NCBI RefSeq assembly: GCF_040610475.1
Contig: NZ_JBEXMJ010000002.1
Location: 341,541 to 405,540 of the forward strand
Length of the DNA: 64,000 nucleotides
DNA from: Actinopolymorpha sp. NPDC004070
GTDB taxonomy: Bacteria; Actinomycetota; Actinomycetes; Propionibacteriales; Actinopolymorphaceae
Reading direction: 5' to 3'
The position numbers and the translations under genes are program-made. The notes beneath the pieces were generated by a model. That model was given only the letters and a program-made list of their open reading frames with translations, did not search any database and was not told the DNA's origin. How positions within the stretch are numbered: the stretch's first letter is position 1; each line of letters begins with the position of its first letter. Below, piece by piece: positions 19,452 to 31,766 of this stretch.

Positions 19452-20360
19452 ATGGAGATCGGGCTTGTCGGCCTGGGCAAGATGGGCGCGAACATGCGGG
19501 AGCGCCTGCGTGCCGCCGGTCACACGGTCGTGGGATACGACCACCACCCCGAGGTCTCCGACGTGGACAGTCTCGAGGCGATGGTCGCCCAGTTGTCGCG
19601 ACCGCGCGTGGTGTGGGTGATGGTCCCGGCCGGGGCCACCACGAGAGCTGTGATCACCGAGCTCGCCACGCTTCTCGACGAGGGTGACGTCGTGGTCGAC
19701 GGCGGTAACTCCCGCTGGACCGACGACGCAGTCAGCGCCCAGACGCTCGCCGAGCGCGGCATCGGGTTCGTCGACTGCGGCGTGTCCGGCGGCGTATGGG
19801 GCCGAACCAACGGCTACGCCCTGATGTGCGGCGGCACGGCCGAGGACGTGGCCAAGGTGCAGCCGGCGTTCGACGCGCTCAAGCCGGAGGGCGAGTTCGG
19901 CTTCGTCCACGCCGGCAAGGTCGGCGCCGGCCACTTCGCCAAGATGGTGCACAACGGCATCGAGTACGGCGTGATGCAGGCGTACGCCGAGGGATACGAA
20001 CTCCTCGAGGCCACCGACATCGTCGACAACGTCACCGACGTCTTCCGCTCCTGGCGCGAGGGCACCGTGATCCGGTCCTGGCTGCTCGACCTGCTGGTCT
20101 CCGCGCTGGAGGAGGACCAGCGGCTGGAGAAGATCCGGGGGTACGCCGACGACTCCGGCGAGGGCCGCTGGACCGTCGAGGCCGCCATCGAGAACGCCGT
20201 ACCCATGCCGGCCATCGCCGCCGCGCTGTTCGCCCGCTTCGCCTCCCGCCAGGACGACTCCCCCGCGATGAAGGCGATCGCCGCGATGCGCAACCAGTTC
20301 GGCGGACACGCGGTGCACCCGGACGCCCACTCGGTGCGCCCGGACACCGAGGCTCCCTGA
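19452..20360 (+). CDS. gnd: 6-phosphogluconate dehydrogenase, decarboxylating (short, NAD-type)
   Basis: A 302-residue enzyme oxidising 6-phosphogluconate to ribulose 5-phosphate and CO2. The Rossmann motif GLVGLGKMGANM is at 4-15, GGNSRW marks the substrate loop, and the catalytic lysine lies in FAKMVHNGIEYG. Its length matches the short GntZ/YqeC class, which generally prefers NAD, rather than the ~470-residue NADP enzymes. Its place between dnaN and recF is a conserved actinobacterial feature. ATG 19452. Confidence 0.94.
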   Translation: MEIGLVGLGKMGANMRERLRAAGHTVVGYDHHPEVSDVDSLEAMVAQLSRPRVVWVMVPAGATTRAVITELATLLDEGDVVVDGGNSRWTDDAVSAQTLAERGIGFVDCGVSGGVWGRTNGYALMCGGTAEDVAKVQPAFDALKPEGEFGFVHAGKVGAGHFAKMVHNGIEYGVMQAYAEGYELLEATDIVDNVTDVFRSWREGTVIRSWLLDLLVSALEEDQRLEKIRGYADDSGEGRWTVEAAIENAVPMPAIAAALFARFASRQDDSPAMKAIAAMRNQFGGHAVHPDAHSVRPDTEAP

Positions 20361-20381
20361 GCCAACGTCCGACGCACTGCC

Positions 20382-21503
20382 GTGTACGTCGCGCACCTCT
20401 CCCTCACCGACTTCCGCAACTACGCCACGGTCGAGCTCGACCTCGAACCAGGGGTCACGGTGTTTCTGGGCCAGAACGGCCAGGGCAAGACCAATCTCGT
20501 GGAGGCGGTCGGCTACCTCGCCACACTCGGTTCGCACCGAGTGCCGCACGACGCGCCGTTGGTGCGCGCCGACGCCACCCGGGCGATCGTTCGCGGGGAC
20601 GTGGTCCGTGGCGCCCGGCACGCGCTGATCGAGCTGGAGGTCACGCCCGGGCGCGCCAACCGTGCCCGGCTCAACCGGTCGCCGGTATCCCGCCCGCGGG
20701 ACGTGCTCGGCGTCCTCCGCACGGTCCTGTTCGCACCCGAGGACCTCGCCCTGGTGAAGGGCGACCCGGACACCCGGCGGCGGTTCCTGGACGAGTTGCT
20801 GGTGGCCCGCGCGCCACGGCTTTCCGGCGTACGGCAGGACTACGATCGGGTTCTGCGCCAGCGGAACACCCTGCTCAAGACGGCCGCGCAGGCGTCCTCC
20901 GGGGCCCTGCGCACGCTGGACGCGTGGGATTCGCACCTGGCCCGGCTCAGTGGGGAGATCCTCGCGGCCAGGCTGGCCACCATCGAGTTGCTGCGTCCGC
21001 TGGTGGCGAAGGCGTACGCACACGTGTCGCCCACGCAGGAGGAGGTACGCCTCGACTACCGCAGCTCGGCCGACCTCGGCGACCAGGTCACCGCGGCCGC
21101 GCTGGCCGACGACGTCACCGCCGCGCTGGCCGAACGCCGGGACGAGGAGGTCCGCCGCGGCGTCTCGCTTGTCGGTCCGCACCGCGACGATGTGGTCCTG
21201 AGCCTCGGCGAGTTCCCGGCGAAGGGGTACGCCAGCCACGGCGAGTCGTGGTCGGTGGCGCTGGCGCTGCGGCTGGCGGCGTACGACCTGCTGTGCAGTG
21301 ACGGAGGTGAGCCGGTGCTGATCCTGGACGACGTGTTCGCCGAGCTCGACGCCGGACGCAGGCGCCGGTTGGCCGGCCTGGTGGCCGGCGCGGAGCAGGT
21401 GCTTGTGACCGCCGCCGTGGCGGAGGACGTCCCGGAGCAGTTGGCCGGGACGCGGTACGTCGTCGTGGAGGGGAAGGTCGAACGTGCCGAACCTGCCGCC
21501 TGA
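20382..21503 (+). CDS. recF: DNA replication and repair protein RecF
   Basis: A 373-residue SMC-like ATPase that loads RecA at gaps. Walker [10 protein letters not shown] is at 30-38, the ABC-type signature region is near [20 protein letters not shown], and Walker B is [14 protein letters not shown] 20382 lies 21 bases after gnd. Its end overlaps the DUF721 gene by 20 bases. Confidence 0.96.
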   Translation: MYVAHLSLTDFRNYATVELDLEPGVTVFLGQNGQGKTNLVEAVGYLATLGSHRVPHDAPLVRADATRAIVRGDVVRGARHALIELEVTPGRANRARLNRSPVSRPRDVLGVLRTVLFAPEDLALVKGDPDTRRRFLDELLVARAPRLSGVRQDYDRVLRQRNTLLKTAAQASSGALRTLDAWDSHLARLSGEILAARLATIELLRPLVAKAYAHVSPTQEEVRLDYRSSADLGDQVTAAALADDVTAALAERRDEEVRRGVSLVGPHRDDVVLSLGEFPAKGYASHGESWSVALALRLAAYDLLCSDGGEPVLILDDVFAELDAGRRRRLAGLVAGAEQVLVTAAVAEDVPEQLAGTRYVVVEGKVERAEPAA

Positions 21504-22227
21504 CCTGCCCGACCTGCCCGACCGCTCCGATCCGGCAGACCCGTCGGCGTTCTCTTCCGACGCTTCGGACTCCCTGGACCCCGCGGTGCTCGTCGACCCC
21601 GTCGACGGTGCGGCACAGGCTCCGGCCGGCAAGGACGGCAAGGACCATGACGACGAGACGCCGGAAGGCCCCCGCTCACCCGACGACGGCGACGCGACCT
21701 GGAACCCCTCCGGTCTGGAACTGGCCCGGGCGGTCGCCGCGGCCCTGGCACGCCCCGGGGTCGGCGGCCGTCCCGGCAGGCGGTCCGGCTCGGCCGGGCG
21801 CGCCGGTGACCGGCGTTCCCGAGCGGGTCTCACCTCCAGGACCACCCGGTCCGGCGCCGGGCCCGACGACCGTGACCCGCAGGCACTCGAGTCCACCATC
21901 GGCCGGCTGGTCAACGAACGCGGCTGGACCACCGACGTCGCCGTCGCCGGCGCGCTCGCCCGCTGGGACCACATCGTCGGGCCGGACGTCGCGGCACACT
22001 GCCGGGCGGAGCGGTACGTCGACGCCGAGCTGACCGTCCGGGCCGACTCGACCGCGTGGGCGACCCAGGTCCGGCTGCTCGCCCCGAGCCTGGTGCGGCG
22101 GCTGAACGAGGAACTCGGTGACGGCACCGTCCGGCGGGTGATCGTTCTCGGTCCGTCGGCTCCGAGCTGGCAGCGGGGTCTGCGCAGTGTCCGCGACGGA
22201 CGGGGTCCCCGGGACACCTACGGCTGA
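21484..22227 (+). CDS. DUF721 (DciA-like) protein
   Basis: A 247-residue protein whose first ~120 residues are disordered (Asp/Pro-rich, then Arg/Gly-rich). A DUF721 domain follows at about 130-220 ([35 protein letters not shown]). DUF721 includes DciA, the ancestral loader/operator of the replicative helicase. The recF–gyrB position is conserved. GTG 21484 overlaps recF and has GGAGGGGAAGG upstream; a later start is possible. A helicase-loading role is inferred from the family. Confidence 0.85.
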   Translation: MPNLPPDLPDLPDRSDPADPSAFSSDASDSLDPAVLVDPVDGAAQAPAGKDGKDHDDETPEGPRSPDDGDATWNPSGLELARAVAAALARPGVGGRPGRRSGSAGRAGDRRSRAGLTSRTTRSGAGPDDRDPQALESTIGRLVNERGWTTDVAVAGALARWDHIVGPDVAAHCRAERYVDAELTVRADSTAWATQVRLLAPSLVRRLNEELGDGTVRRVIVLGPSAPSWQRGLRSVRDGRGPRDTYG

Positions 22228-24616
<2,389 letters not shown>

Positions 24617-24713
24617 TGACTCTCGCCGCAACGACCAGCCACCCGTCCACCGGTTCGATCGGACACCTCGTGTCGTCCCCCGCGGACGGCCGTAGTGCGA
24701 AGGAACAGGTCCA

Positions 24714-27308
24714 GTGACCGAAGACACCACCGCCGCTCCACCACCCCCGCCCTCCAGGGTCAACCCCGTCGATCTCCAGGCGGAGATGCAGCGCAACTAC
24801 CTCGAGTACGCCATGAGCGTGATCGTGGGCCGGGCGCTGCCGGATGTCCGCGACGGGCTGAAGCCGGTGCACGTCCGCGTGCTGTACGCCATGTACGACG
24901 GCGGGTACCGGCCCGACCGCGGTTTCTCCAAGTGCTCGCGCGTCGTCGGTGACGTGATGGGTCAGTACCACCCTCACGGTGACAGCGCGATCTACGACAC
25001 CCTCGTCGGCCTGGCGCAGCCGTGGACCAAGCGGCACCCGCTGGTGCAGGGGCAGGGCAACTTCGGTTCGCCGGGCAACGACCCGCCGGCCGCCATGCGG
25101 TACACCGAGTGCCGGATGGCGCCGCTGGCGATGGAGATGGTGCGCGACATCGACGAGGACACCGTCGAGTTCCGCCCCAACTACGACGGCCGCGGGCAGG
25201 AGCCGGTCGTACTCCCCAGCCGGTTCCCCAACCTGCTGGTCAACGGCTCGGCCGGGATCGCGGTCGGGATGGCCACCAACATCCCGCCGCACAACATGCG
25301 CGAGGTCTCCTCGGCGGCACTGTGGGCGCTGGAGCACCCGGAGGCCACCAGGGAGGAGATCCTCGCCGCCGCGATGGAGCGCATCCCCGGCCCGGACTTC
25401 CCGACCGGTGCGCTCATCGTCGGCAACCGCGGGATCGAGGACGCCTACCGCACCGGCCGCGGCTCGATCACCATGCGCGCGGTGGTCGACGTGGAGGAGG
25501 ACAACAAGGGCCGCACCTGCCTGGTGATCACCGAGCTGCCCTACCAGGTCAACCCGGACAATCTCGCCCTGCGGATCGCCGAGCTCGCCGACTCCGGCAA
25601 GGTCACCGGCATCGCCGACGTACGCGACGACTCCTCCTCCCGCACCGGCCAGCGGCTGGTCGTCGTCCTCAAGCGGGACGCGATCGCGAAGGTCGTCCTC
25701 AACAACCTGTACAAGCACACCCAGCTGCAGGACAACTTCGGCGCCAACATGCTGGCGCTGGTCGACGGCATTCCGCGCACGCTGTCCCTCGACCAGTTCC
25801 TCACCCACTGGATCGACCACCAGATCGACGTCATCCAGCGGCGCACCCGGTTCCGGCTGCGCAAGGCCGAGGAGGACGCCCACGTCTACCGCGGCCTGGC
25901 CAAGGCACTCGACGCCCTCGACGAAGTCATCGCGCTCATCCGGCGCAGCCCGTCGGCCGACGACGCCCGCACCGGCCTCATCGAGCTGCTGGAGATCGAC
26001 GAGATCCAGGCCCGGGCCATCCTCGACATGCAGCTGCGCCGGCTGGCCGCGCTCGAACGCCAGGCCATCCTGGAGCGGCTGGCCGAGCTCGAGGCCCGGA
26101 TCGCCGACTACAAGGACATCCTCGCCTCCCCGGAACGCCAGCGCAGGATCGTCGCCGAGGAGCTGACCGCCATCGTCGACCGCTACGGCGACGACCGGCG
26201 TACGCAGATCATCCCCGCCGACGGCGACCTGACCGCGGCCGACCTCATCCCCGACGAGGAGGTCGTGGTCACCATCACGATGGGTGGCTACGCCAAGCGC
26301 ACCCGTAGCGACCTCTACCGCAGCCAGAAGCGCGGCGGGAAGGGTGTGCGGGGGGCGGCGCTGCGGGGCGACGACGTGATCAACCACCTGTTCGTGACCC
26401 GTACCCATCACTGGCTGTTGTTCTTCACCAACCGTGGCCGGGTCTACCGCGCCAGGGCGTACGAGCTGCCGGAGGCGGCGCGGGACGCGAAGGGCGGCCA
26501 CGTCGCGGGGCTGCTGTCGTTCCAGCCGGACGAGGAGATCGCCGAGGTGCTGGCGATCGCCGACTACGAGCAGTTCCCGTACCTCGTCCTCGCGACCAAG
26601 AAGGGCCTGGTCAAGAAGACCCCGCTGCGGGAGTACGACTCCAACCGCGCGGCCGGGGTCATCGCCTTGAACTTCCGCGACGAGGACGACGAGCTGATCG
26701 GCGCCGAACTGGTCAACCCCGACGACGAACTCCTCCTGGTGTCCCGCAAGGCTCAGGCGGTGCGTTTCGTGGCCGATGACGGACAGTTGCGTCCGATGGG
26801 CCGGGCTACGTCCGGCGTGACCGGGATGCGGTTCCGCGACGGTGACGAACTGTTGTCGATGGCGGTGATCCGCGCCGGCGAGGAAGAGGGTCAGTACGTC
26901 TTCACGGTGACCGACGGTGGTTACGCCAAGCGGACGGCAGTTTCCGAGTACCGCCGACAGGGCCGGGGCGGGCTGGGAATCAAGGCGATGCGGATTTCCG
27001 ACGCCCGGGGCTCCCTCGTTGGGGCAATAGTGGTAAGTAACGGGGACCGGGTCCTGTCCGTCAAAGCCAGCGGACAGGTGACCAGAAGCCCGGTGGCGGA
27101 CGTGGCGGCGAAGGGACGTGACACCATGGGCGTCATCTTCGCCGGAGTGCGCGAAGGGGATTCGGTCGTTGCCATCGCCCGGAACACCGAGGACGATGCT
27201 GGGGACGACGGGAAACCGGAGACGGCCGACGACCTGCCCGCTGATGATGGACCTACCGACGGTCCGGCCGGGCAGGACCAGGCTGACAGCCAGGAGGACA
27301 GCACGTGA
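24714..27308 (+). CDS. gyrA: DNA gyrase subunit A
   Basis: An 864-residue DNA-cleaving subunit. The catalytic tyrosine is Tyr130 in [11 protein letters not shown]. The quinolone-resistance region GDSAIYD (Ser91, Asp95) has the sensitive-type residues at the two usual mutation positions. The C-terminal beta-pinwheel contains the GyrA box QKRGGKG, confirming gyrase rather than topoisomerase IV. The last ~45 residues are acidic and Asp-rich. The stop overlaps the start of the next gene (GTGA). Confidence 0.97.
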   Translation: MTEDTTAAPPPPPSRVNPVDLQAEMQRNYLEYAMSVIVGRALPDVRDGLKPVHVRVLYAMYDGGYRPDRGFSKCSRVVGDVMGQYHPHGDSAIYDTLVGLAQPWTKRHPLVQGQGNFGSPGNDPPAAMRYTECRMAPLAMEMVRDIDEDTVEFRPNYDGRGQEPVVLPSRFPNLLVNGSAGIAVGMATNIPPHNMREVSSAALWALEHPEATREEILAAAMERIPGPDFPTGALIVGNRGIEDAYRTGRGSITMRAVVDVEEDNKGRTCLVITELPYQVNPDNLALRIAELADSGKVTGIADVRDDSSSRTGQRLVVVLKRDAIAKVVLNNLYKHTQLQDNFGANMLALVDGIPRTLSLDQFLTHWIDHQIDVIQRRTRFRLRKAEEDAHVYRGLAKALDALDEVIALIRRSPSADDARTGLIELLEIDEIQARAILDMQLRRLAALERQAILERLAELEARIADYKDILASPERQRRIVAEELTAIVDRYGDDRRTQIIPADGDLTAADLIPDEEVVVTITMGGYAKRTRSDLYRSQKRGGKGVRGAALRGDDVINHLFVTRTHHWLLFFTNRGRVYRARAYELPEAARDAKGGHVAGLLSFQPDEEIAEVLAIADYEQFPYLVLATKKGLVKKTPLREYDSNRAAGVIALNFRDEDDELIGAELVNPDDELLLVSRKAQAVRFVADDGQLRPMGRATSGVTGMRFRDGDELLSMAVIRAGEEEGQYVFTVTDGGYAKRTAVSEYRRQGRGGLGIKAMRISDARGSLVGAIVVSNGDRVLSVKASGQVTRSPVADVAAKGRDTMGVIFAGVREGDSVVAIARNTEDDAGDDGKPETADDLPADDGPTDGPAGQDQADSQEDST

Positions 27309-27931
27309 CACGGAACGGCGGGCCTGACGAATCCGCTACCCAAGTCATCCCCTCGACCGGGGGCGGAGCTGGCCAGAGCAACCGTCCTGGGCACAAGGCC
27401 CAGAACGGTCCGGATAACACTCCGCGTGCGGCGCCCCCACGCCCCGACCTGCGCAGGCCCGCGCCCAACCGGCCGACCGACCCGGCGGCGATCCGGGAGC
27501 GCAACGGGCTCCGTCAGCGGATCCTGTCCGCGCCGCAGCCGCCACCGGACCCGCGCACCCGCGTGCGCCGGGCCCGGCTGCGGGCGGTCCGGCTGGACCC
27601 GTGGTCGGTGATGAAGACGGCGTTCCTGCTGTCCATCGCGTTCGCGATCGTGACCGTCGTGGCGGTGAGCGTGGTCTGGTACGTCCTTCAGGCGGCCGGC
27701 GTGTACGACTCCATCAGCCGGACGATCTCCGACGTACTCGGCAGCGCCTCGGAGACCCGGTTCAACCTCGAGGACTACATCGGGCTGCAGCGGGTCCTCG
27801 GGTTCACCGCACTGATCTGCGTGGTCGACGTGATCCTGATCACCGCGATCGCCACGTTGTGCGCGTTCCTCTACAACCTGTCCGCCAGCCTGCTGGGCGG
27901 CCTGGAGGTCACGCTCGCCGAGGACGAGTGA
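27305..27931 (+). CDS. DUF3566 membrane protein
   Basis: A 208-residue protein with a disordered Pro/Arg/Gly-rich N-terminal half. The DUF3566 domain (about 85-205) follows, with two membrane segments (about 105-130 and 160-185) flanked by [15 protein letters not shown]. It corresponds to the protein found after gyrA in Mycobacterium (Rv0007 position). The function is unknown; co-translation with gyrA is implied by the GTGA overlap. Confidence 0.85.
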   Translation: MTRNGGPDESATQVIPSTGGGAGQSNRPGHKAQNGPDNTPRAAPPRPDLRRPAPNRPTDPAAIRERNGLRQRILSAPQPPPDPRTRVRRARLRAVRLDPWSVMKTAFLLSIAFAIVTVVAVSVVWYVLQAAGVYDSISRTISDVLGSASETRFNLEDYIGLQRVLGFTALICVVDVILITAIATLCAFLYNLSASLLGGLEVTLAEDE

Positions 27932-28066
27932 CGCGACGAGCCCCCACCCGGTGACCGCCTTCGGTGTTCTCCGGGACCGTCCGGTCGCGCGCCGTTCCTT
28001 GGGTGGTACCCGCGTCGAACCGGTTTGGGCGGGACGCTAGGGTTGCGGTAACGTTCGTCGGCGCCC

Positions 28067-28140
28067 GGGCCTATAGCTCAGACGGTTAGAGCGCTTCCCT
28101 GATAAGGAAGAGGTCACTGGTTCAAGTCCAGTTAGGCCCA
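28067..28140 (+). tRNA. tRNA-Ile (anticodon GAT)
   Basis: The 74-base gene folds into a full cloverleaf. Acceptor GGGCCTA pairs with TAGGCCC, followed by discriminator A. The D-arm is AGCTCAGACGGTTAGAGC, the anticodon arm CTTCC-CTGATAA-GGAAG has GAT at 28101-28103, and the T-arm is TTCAAGT. CCA is not encoded. It follows DUF3566, as is usual in Actinobacteria. Confidence 0.97.
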
Positions 28141-28247
28141 CTCACCCGAGCGGTCGACACGAAGGACACGGCAGTGATGCCGTGCCCGTGCCGGCCACCC
28201 GCAGGGGTGTGGTCATCCCAGGCCGGTGTCGTTCAAGGAGGCTCCCG

Positions 28248-28388
28248 GTGATCAAGAAGGCACTCCTCGCCGCTGTCGCGATCGCCGGTGGCTGGTTCGC
28301 GTACAAGCGGTTGCAGGCGGACAAGGCGGAGCAGAACCTCTGGGCGGAGGCAACCGACCCGGTCCCGCCCTCCGGTGGCGCTCACTGA
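28248..28388 (+). CDS. DLW-39 family small membrane protein
   Basis: A 46-residue protein with one membrane segment (about 5-20, LLAAVAIAGGWFAYK). A charged tail contains NLWAEATDPV, the hallmark after which the DLW-39 family is named. It lies between tRNA-Ile and tRNA-Ala, its conserved place in Actinobacteria. GTG 28248 has a perfect AAGGAGG upstream. The function is unknown. Confidence 0.88.
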   Translation: MIKKALLAAVAIAGGWFAYKRLQADKAEQNLWAEATDPVPPSGGAH

Positions 28389-28427
28389 CCGACCGGCTCG
28401 GCGCTCCGGCGCTTCGGCGCCGATCCC

Positions 28428-28503
28428 GGGGGCGTAGCTCAACTGGCAGAGCACTGCCTTTGCAAGGCAGGGGTTAGGGGTTCGAGTCCCCTCGTCTCCA
28501 CCA
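28428..28503 (+). tRNA. tRNA-Ala (anticodon TGC)
   Basis: A cloverleaf with acceptor GGGGGCG pairing CGTCTCC (two G-T pairs). The anticodon arm CTGCC-TTTGCAA-GGCAG has TGC at 28461-28463, and the T-arm is AGGGG-TTCGAGT-CCCCT. The discriminator A is at 28500 and CCA is encoded at 28501-28503. Confidence 0.97.
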
Positions 28504-28578
28504 CCACAACACACCAGGTCAGGCCGTGGCTCGGCCGGGCCGCCGATGGTCGACGGACACCGGGTACCGTCCCGTCTC

Positions 28579-29175
28579 GTGAACGACGCGGCGACCGACC
28601 TCCCTGACTCCAACCAGTCGGGCACTTCCAGCCGGGTGACTCTGCGCCACCTCGCCGACCGCGACCAGGACGAGTTCCTCGAGCTGGTGGGCGCGAGCAC
28701 GCACCTGCATCGGCCGTGGATGTCCCTGCCGTCCACGCCGGAGCAGTTCCGGGCCTATCTCGCCCGCTACGAGGGGCCCGACGAAGAGTCGGTGCTGGTC
28801 TGCGTGCGCGGCAGTGGAGCCATCGCCGGGATGGTCAACATCAACAGCATCATCCGGGGACGGTTTCAGTCCGGATCCGTCGCCTACGCCGCGTTTGCCC
28901 CGACCGCCGGCCAGGGCTACCTGACCGAGGGGCTCACGCTCGCGGTGCGCTTCGCCTTCGAGCAGTTGCGGCTCCACCGGCTCGAAGCCCAGATCCAGCC
29001 CGCCAACCACGCGTCTCTCAAGCTGGTACGCAGGGTCGGATTCCGGCAGGAGGGCTACTCGCCCAAGCTGCTGTACATCGACGGGGCCTGGCGCGACCAC
29101 GAGCGCTGGGCGATCACGAACACCATGATCGACATCGGGCCAACGTCTCCGCACCCGACGCTGCCCGAGCGCTAG
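28579..29175 (+). CDS. GNAT acetyltransferase of the RimJ/RimL type
   Basis: A protein of about 198 residues with the RimJ/RimL layout: VTLRHLADRDQDEFLELV at the start, GMVNINSIIRGRFQSGSVAYA as the central strands, GQGYLTEGLTLAVRFAFEQL as the acetyl-CoA loop and helix, and NHASLKLVRRVGFRQEGYSPK as the substrate side. It probably acetylates an N-terminal amine or a small molecule. GTG 28579 and GTG 28546 are both possible starts; neither has a clear ribosome binding site. Confidence 0.85.
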   Translation: MNDAATDLPDSNQSGTSSRVTLRHLADRDQDEFLELVGASTHLHRPWMSLPSTPEQFRAYLARYEGPDEESVLVCVRGSGAIAGMVNINSIIRGRFQSGSVAYAAFAPTAGQGYLTEGLTLAVRFAFEQLRLHRLEAQIQPANHASLKLVRRVGFRQEGYSPKLLYIDGAWRDHERWAITNTMIDIGPTSPHPTLPER

Positions 29176-29177
29176 AA

Positions 29178-29209
29178 CGCTGGAGCGCTGGAGCGCTGGA
29201 GCGCTGGAG
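29178..29209. repeat. 8-bp tandem repeat, four copies
   Basis: CGCTGGAG is repeated four times without error immediately after the acetyltransferase stop and 20 bases before the kaiC-like stop. An imperfect fifth copy overlaps the end of the coding sequence. Short-unit repeats of this kind can vary by slippage. Confidence 0.85.
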
Positions 29210-29229
29210 CAGTCCGTCCGCGGCGAGGC

Positions 29230-30693
29230 TCAGGGATTGAAGTCCTCGCCGGCCGCGGACGGGACGTCGGGCAACGGGTCGCCGATGTGCATGCCGTGCT
29301 GGTCGATCCTGACCTGGCGGATCGCGGCGTCGTGCCCGGAGCCCCGGTTCTGCAGGATCGCGATCACCCGGTGCATGGAACCCGACCGTTCGACGTACCG
29401 CAGGGTGATGGTGGTGTCGATCAGACTGGCGATCTCCGCCGCGATCGACGGGGTGAGGCTGGAGGTGAAGCGCCCGATGGGGGCAGAGGTGAACAGGCTG
29501 GTGGTGTCTCGCCGCAGGACGGCGCTCAGCGCGAGCACGAAGTCCAGCAGCCCGCGGGGGGCGACGATCCGTTCCAGCGCGGAGATCGTGTCGATCACCA
29601 CCCGGCGGGGCCGGAACGTCTCGACCTCACGGCGGATGCTGAGGAAGTGGTCCTCGAGCGAGGCTGTCTCGGGATAGGTGGACACCACGTTCAGCAGGCC
29701 CGACCGCTGCATGGTGGGCAGGTCCATGCCCCATCCCGAGGCGCTGCGGGACAACTGCTCGAACGTCTCGTCGAAGGTGTAGAACAGGCAGCTTTCACCG
29801 GCGTCGAACCCGGCTTGGGCGAACCTCAGGGCCGTCAGCGTCTTACCTGAGCCGGTCGGCCCCGTCAGCAGCACGATGGCGTCGCGATAGATCCCTCCAC
29901 CGCACATTCGGTCCAGGTCGGCGTTGCCGCTGGAGACGCGTTCGGTGGAGGCGTGCGTGCCCGGCCGGAGGAACGCGAGGGGGATGACGACCAGGCCTTC
30001 GGTGGGCTCGATGGTGAACAACCACTCACCTGTCCGGTGTGGCGCACCGCGGAACTTCACGATCTCGACGGTTCGCCGGCGTCGCTCGCCGCTCAGCACG
30101 TTGCGCAGGATCACCACGTTGTCGAGGACGAACTCCTCCACCCCCAGCCGGGAGACCCCGTCGTACTCCTCCACTCGTTCGGCGGTGATGACGGAGGTGA
30201 CCCCGAGGGCCTTCAGGTGAAAGACGAAACGGCGAAGCTCGGCCCGCACCGAGCCGACGTTGGGGTACCGAGCGAGGACAGCGCCGACCGAGTCGATGCA
30301 GACCCGCTCGGCGTGCGTCGAGCGGACCGCGCTCTCGATCCTGCTGACCAGCGCGGCGTAGTTGTAGCTGCCCGTCGTGACCGTCTCCTGGGGGCTGTCG
30401 AGCGAGGCGTCGAGGAACGTCCACCTGCCCTCACGTTCCCACTGCTCCACCGGGAAGCCGAGCGCCGCCGCGTTCCGGCGCAGGTCCGCGGGCGACTCCT
30501 CGAACGTGACGAACACTCCGGGCTGCCCGTAGGCGGAGATGCCACGAGCGAGGTACTCCATGGCGAAGAGCGTCTTCCCGGTGCCGGTGCTCCCGGTCAC
30601 CAGCGTGCACCTGCCACGCGGCAGGCCACCCAGGGCGATCGGGTCGAACCCGTTGATGCCGGTAGGGATCTTCTCCAGCGCGTTATCGCTCAT
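29230..30693 (-). CDS. kaiC: KaiC-like double-RecA ATPase
   Basis: A 487-residue protein with two KaiC domains. CI has Walker A GSTGTGKT at 34-41 and the catalytic pair Glu65-Glu66 in VTFEES. CII has Walker A GPTGSGKT at 278-285 and Asp308-Glu309 in YTFDET. The segment aligning with the cyanobacterial phosphorylation sites Ser431-Thr432 reads Ala422-Ser423 (EIASLIDTTITLRYVE), so at most one site is left. KaiC hydrolyses ATP and, in cyanobacteria, autophosphorylates as a clock. Here a timing or stress-signalling role is only inference. It starts at ATG 30693, overlapping the kaiB-like gene by 11 bases. Confidence 0.88.
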   Translation of the reverse strand: MSDNALEKIPTGINGFDPIALGGLPRGRCTLVTGSTGTGKTLFAMEYLARGISAYGQPGVFVTFEESPADLRRNAAALGFPVEQWEREGRWTFLDASLDSPQETVTTGSYNYAALVSRIESAVRSTHAERVCIDSVGAVLARYPNVGSVRAELRRFVFHLKALGVTSVITAERVEEYDGVSRLGVEEFVLDNVVILRNVLSGERRRRTVEIVKFRGAPHRTGEWLFTIEPTEGLVVIPLAFLRPGTHASTERVSSGNADLDRMCGGGIYRDAIVLLTGPTGSGKTLTALRFAQAGFDAGESCLFYTFDETFEQLSRSASGWGMDLPTMQRSGLLNVVSTYPETASLEDHFLSIRREVETFRPRRVVIDTISALERIVAPRGLLDFVLALSAVLRRDTTSLFTSAPIGRFTSSLTPSIAAEIASLIDTTITLRYVERSGSMHRVIAILQNRGSGHDAAIRQVRIDQHGMHIGDPLPDVPSAAGEDFNP

Positions 30694-31009
30694 CTCGCAG
30701 CCGTTCGATCCGGGACTGGAAGGGTGTGGGGAGCCCGAGTGCGGCGGCCGTGCGTTCGTCGTCGGACAGATCACCGACGACCCTGACCGCAGGCAGGGGC
30801 ATCGACCGTACGACCGTCGGGGTGAGGACGATCTGTTCCTGCTCGGCGAGTTCGGGCTCCTCGTCGACGTCGACCACCCGAAGGTCGTACGCGCCCGGCA
30901 CCAGGGCCTCGCACAGGGATCTCAGCTGACCCTCCGCGCGCAACGACGACCCCGTTCGGCCCACCACGAACAGGGTGAGCTCGAATCTGGTCGTTGTCGG
31001 GAAACCCAC
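30683..31009 (-). CDS. kaiB: KaiB-like thioredoxin-fold protein
   Basis: A protein of about 108 residues matching KaiB along its length: FELTLFVVGRTGSSLRAEGQ as the first strand and helix, AYDLRVVDVDEEPELAEQEQ, then the hallmark VLTPTVVRSMPLP and VVGDLSDDERTAAALGL. KaiB switches fold to bind the KaiC CI ring. The gene immediately precedes and overlaps kaiC; no kaiA is nearby. The start is uncertain: adjacent GTG codons at 31012 and 31009 follow a GGGGTG stretch, and the frame is open further upstream. Confidence 0.82.
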   Translation of the reverse strand: MGFPTTTRFELTLFVVGRTGSSLRAEGQLRSLCEALVPGAYDLRVVDVDEEPELAEQEQIVLTPTVVRSMPLPAVRVVGDLSDDERTAAALGLPTPFQSRIERLRDER

Positions 31010-31118
31010 CACCCACCCCGGCCGACAGTTGTCCTCGCGCGTACGCCACCCACCCACCAGATACCCACGCGTACCGTTCCCAGGCCGAGGGCGACCGGGA
31101 GCGTCGAACACCGGGTGC

Positions 31119-31717
31119 GTGACGAAAGGCGTCGAGTCCCGGGGCTGGTGGCTCGTCACCAGCGTCTATCTGGTCGCCGACGTACACCTGTCGGGGGCGC
31201 AGCTCGGGCTGATCGGCGTGGCGCAGGGGTGATCGCGTTCGCGTTCGAGGTCCCGGCTGGGGTGTGGCGTGAACGTTCGCCAGCGGTGCGGACGTCGCCT
31301 GGCTCACCGACGAGCTCGACGATCCCGTGCGTGTCTCCGGTGTGCTGGTGCGGTCGGGACGGGCGCAGCTCCTTCGGTCGGCTGTATCCGCGGCGTCTGG
31401 CCGAGCTCGGGTTCCCCACCGATCCGGTCGCCTGGTACACCGTTCTGGGCCTCCTCACCCTGCTCGTAGGGGCTGTGGCACTGCGGCTGGTGGAGCCACA
31501 CGTCGACGACGTACGTACGGCTCCACACGGATACGTCGCGGCGTGTGTCGTGGGTGCGCTCGGCCTCGTCGGCCTGGCGAGCTCAATCGCCTGCGGGGGC
31601 GCCGTCGCTCTCGTCGCGGCGTCAACCGGCGTACGCGCCGCGCTTCTGGGGTGTGCCGCCTTGCCGGCCCTGACCGTTGCGCTGATCCTCACGGGGACCC
31701 GGGCCGGTGCGCGGTGA
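31119..31717 (+). pseudogene. Decayed MFS transporter remnant
   Basis: Three frames are needed to read one transporter. GVESRGWWLVTSVYLVADVHLSGAQLGLIGVAQG ends at a stop near 31232, but continues as VIAFAFEVPAGV one frame over, consistent with a single-base loss in the GGGG run. TFASGADVAWLTDELDDPVRVSGVLVRSGRAQ then follows in a third frame, with the expected loop and helices between them missing. A C-terminal part (LAELGFPTDPVAWYTVLGLLTLL onward, several membrane segments, ending at 31717) returns to the second frame. At least two frameshifts and an internal deletion make function unlikely. Confidence 0.75.
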
Positions 31718-31766
31718 GGTGCCGAAGACCGAAGCTCCGGTCGGTGGCCGGCGGTACGGTGCCGAC

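Noticed and set aside
19452..20360. A metabolic gene (gnd) inside the replication cluster as a possible insertion
   Set aside because: gnd between dnaN and recF is a conserved actinobacterial arrangement, so it is not evidence of transfer.
19302..22217. A 971-codon open frame on the minus strand
   Set aside because: It is antisense to gnd, recF and the DUF721 gene. Its predicted protein is Arg/Gly/Val-rich with no family motif, as expected for the opposite strand of GC-rich genes.
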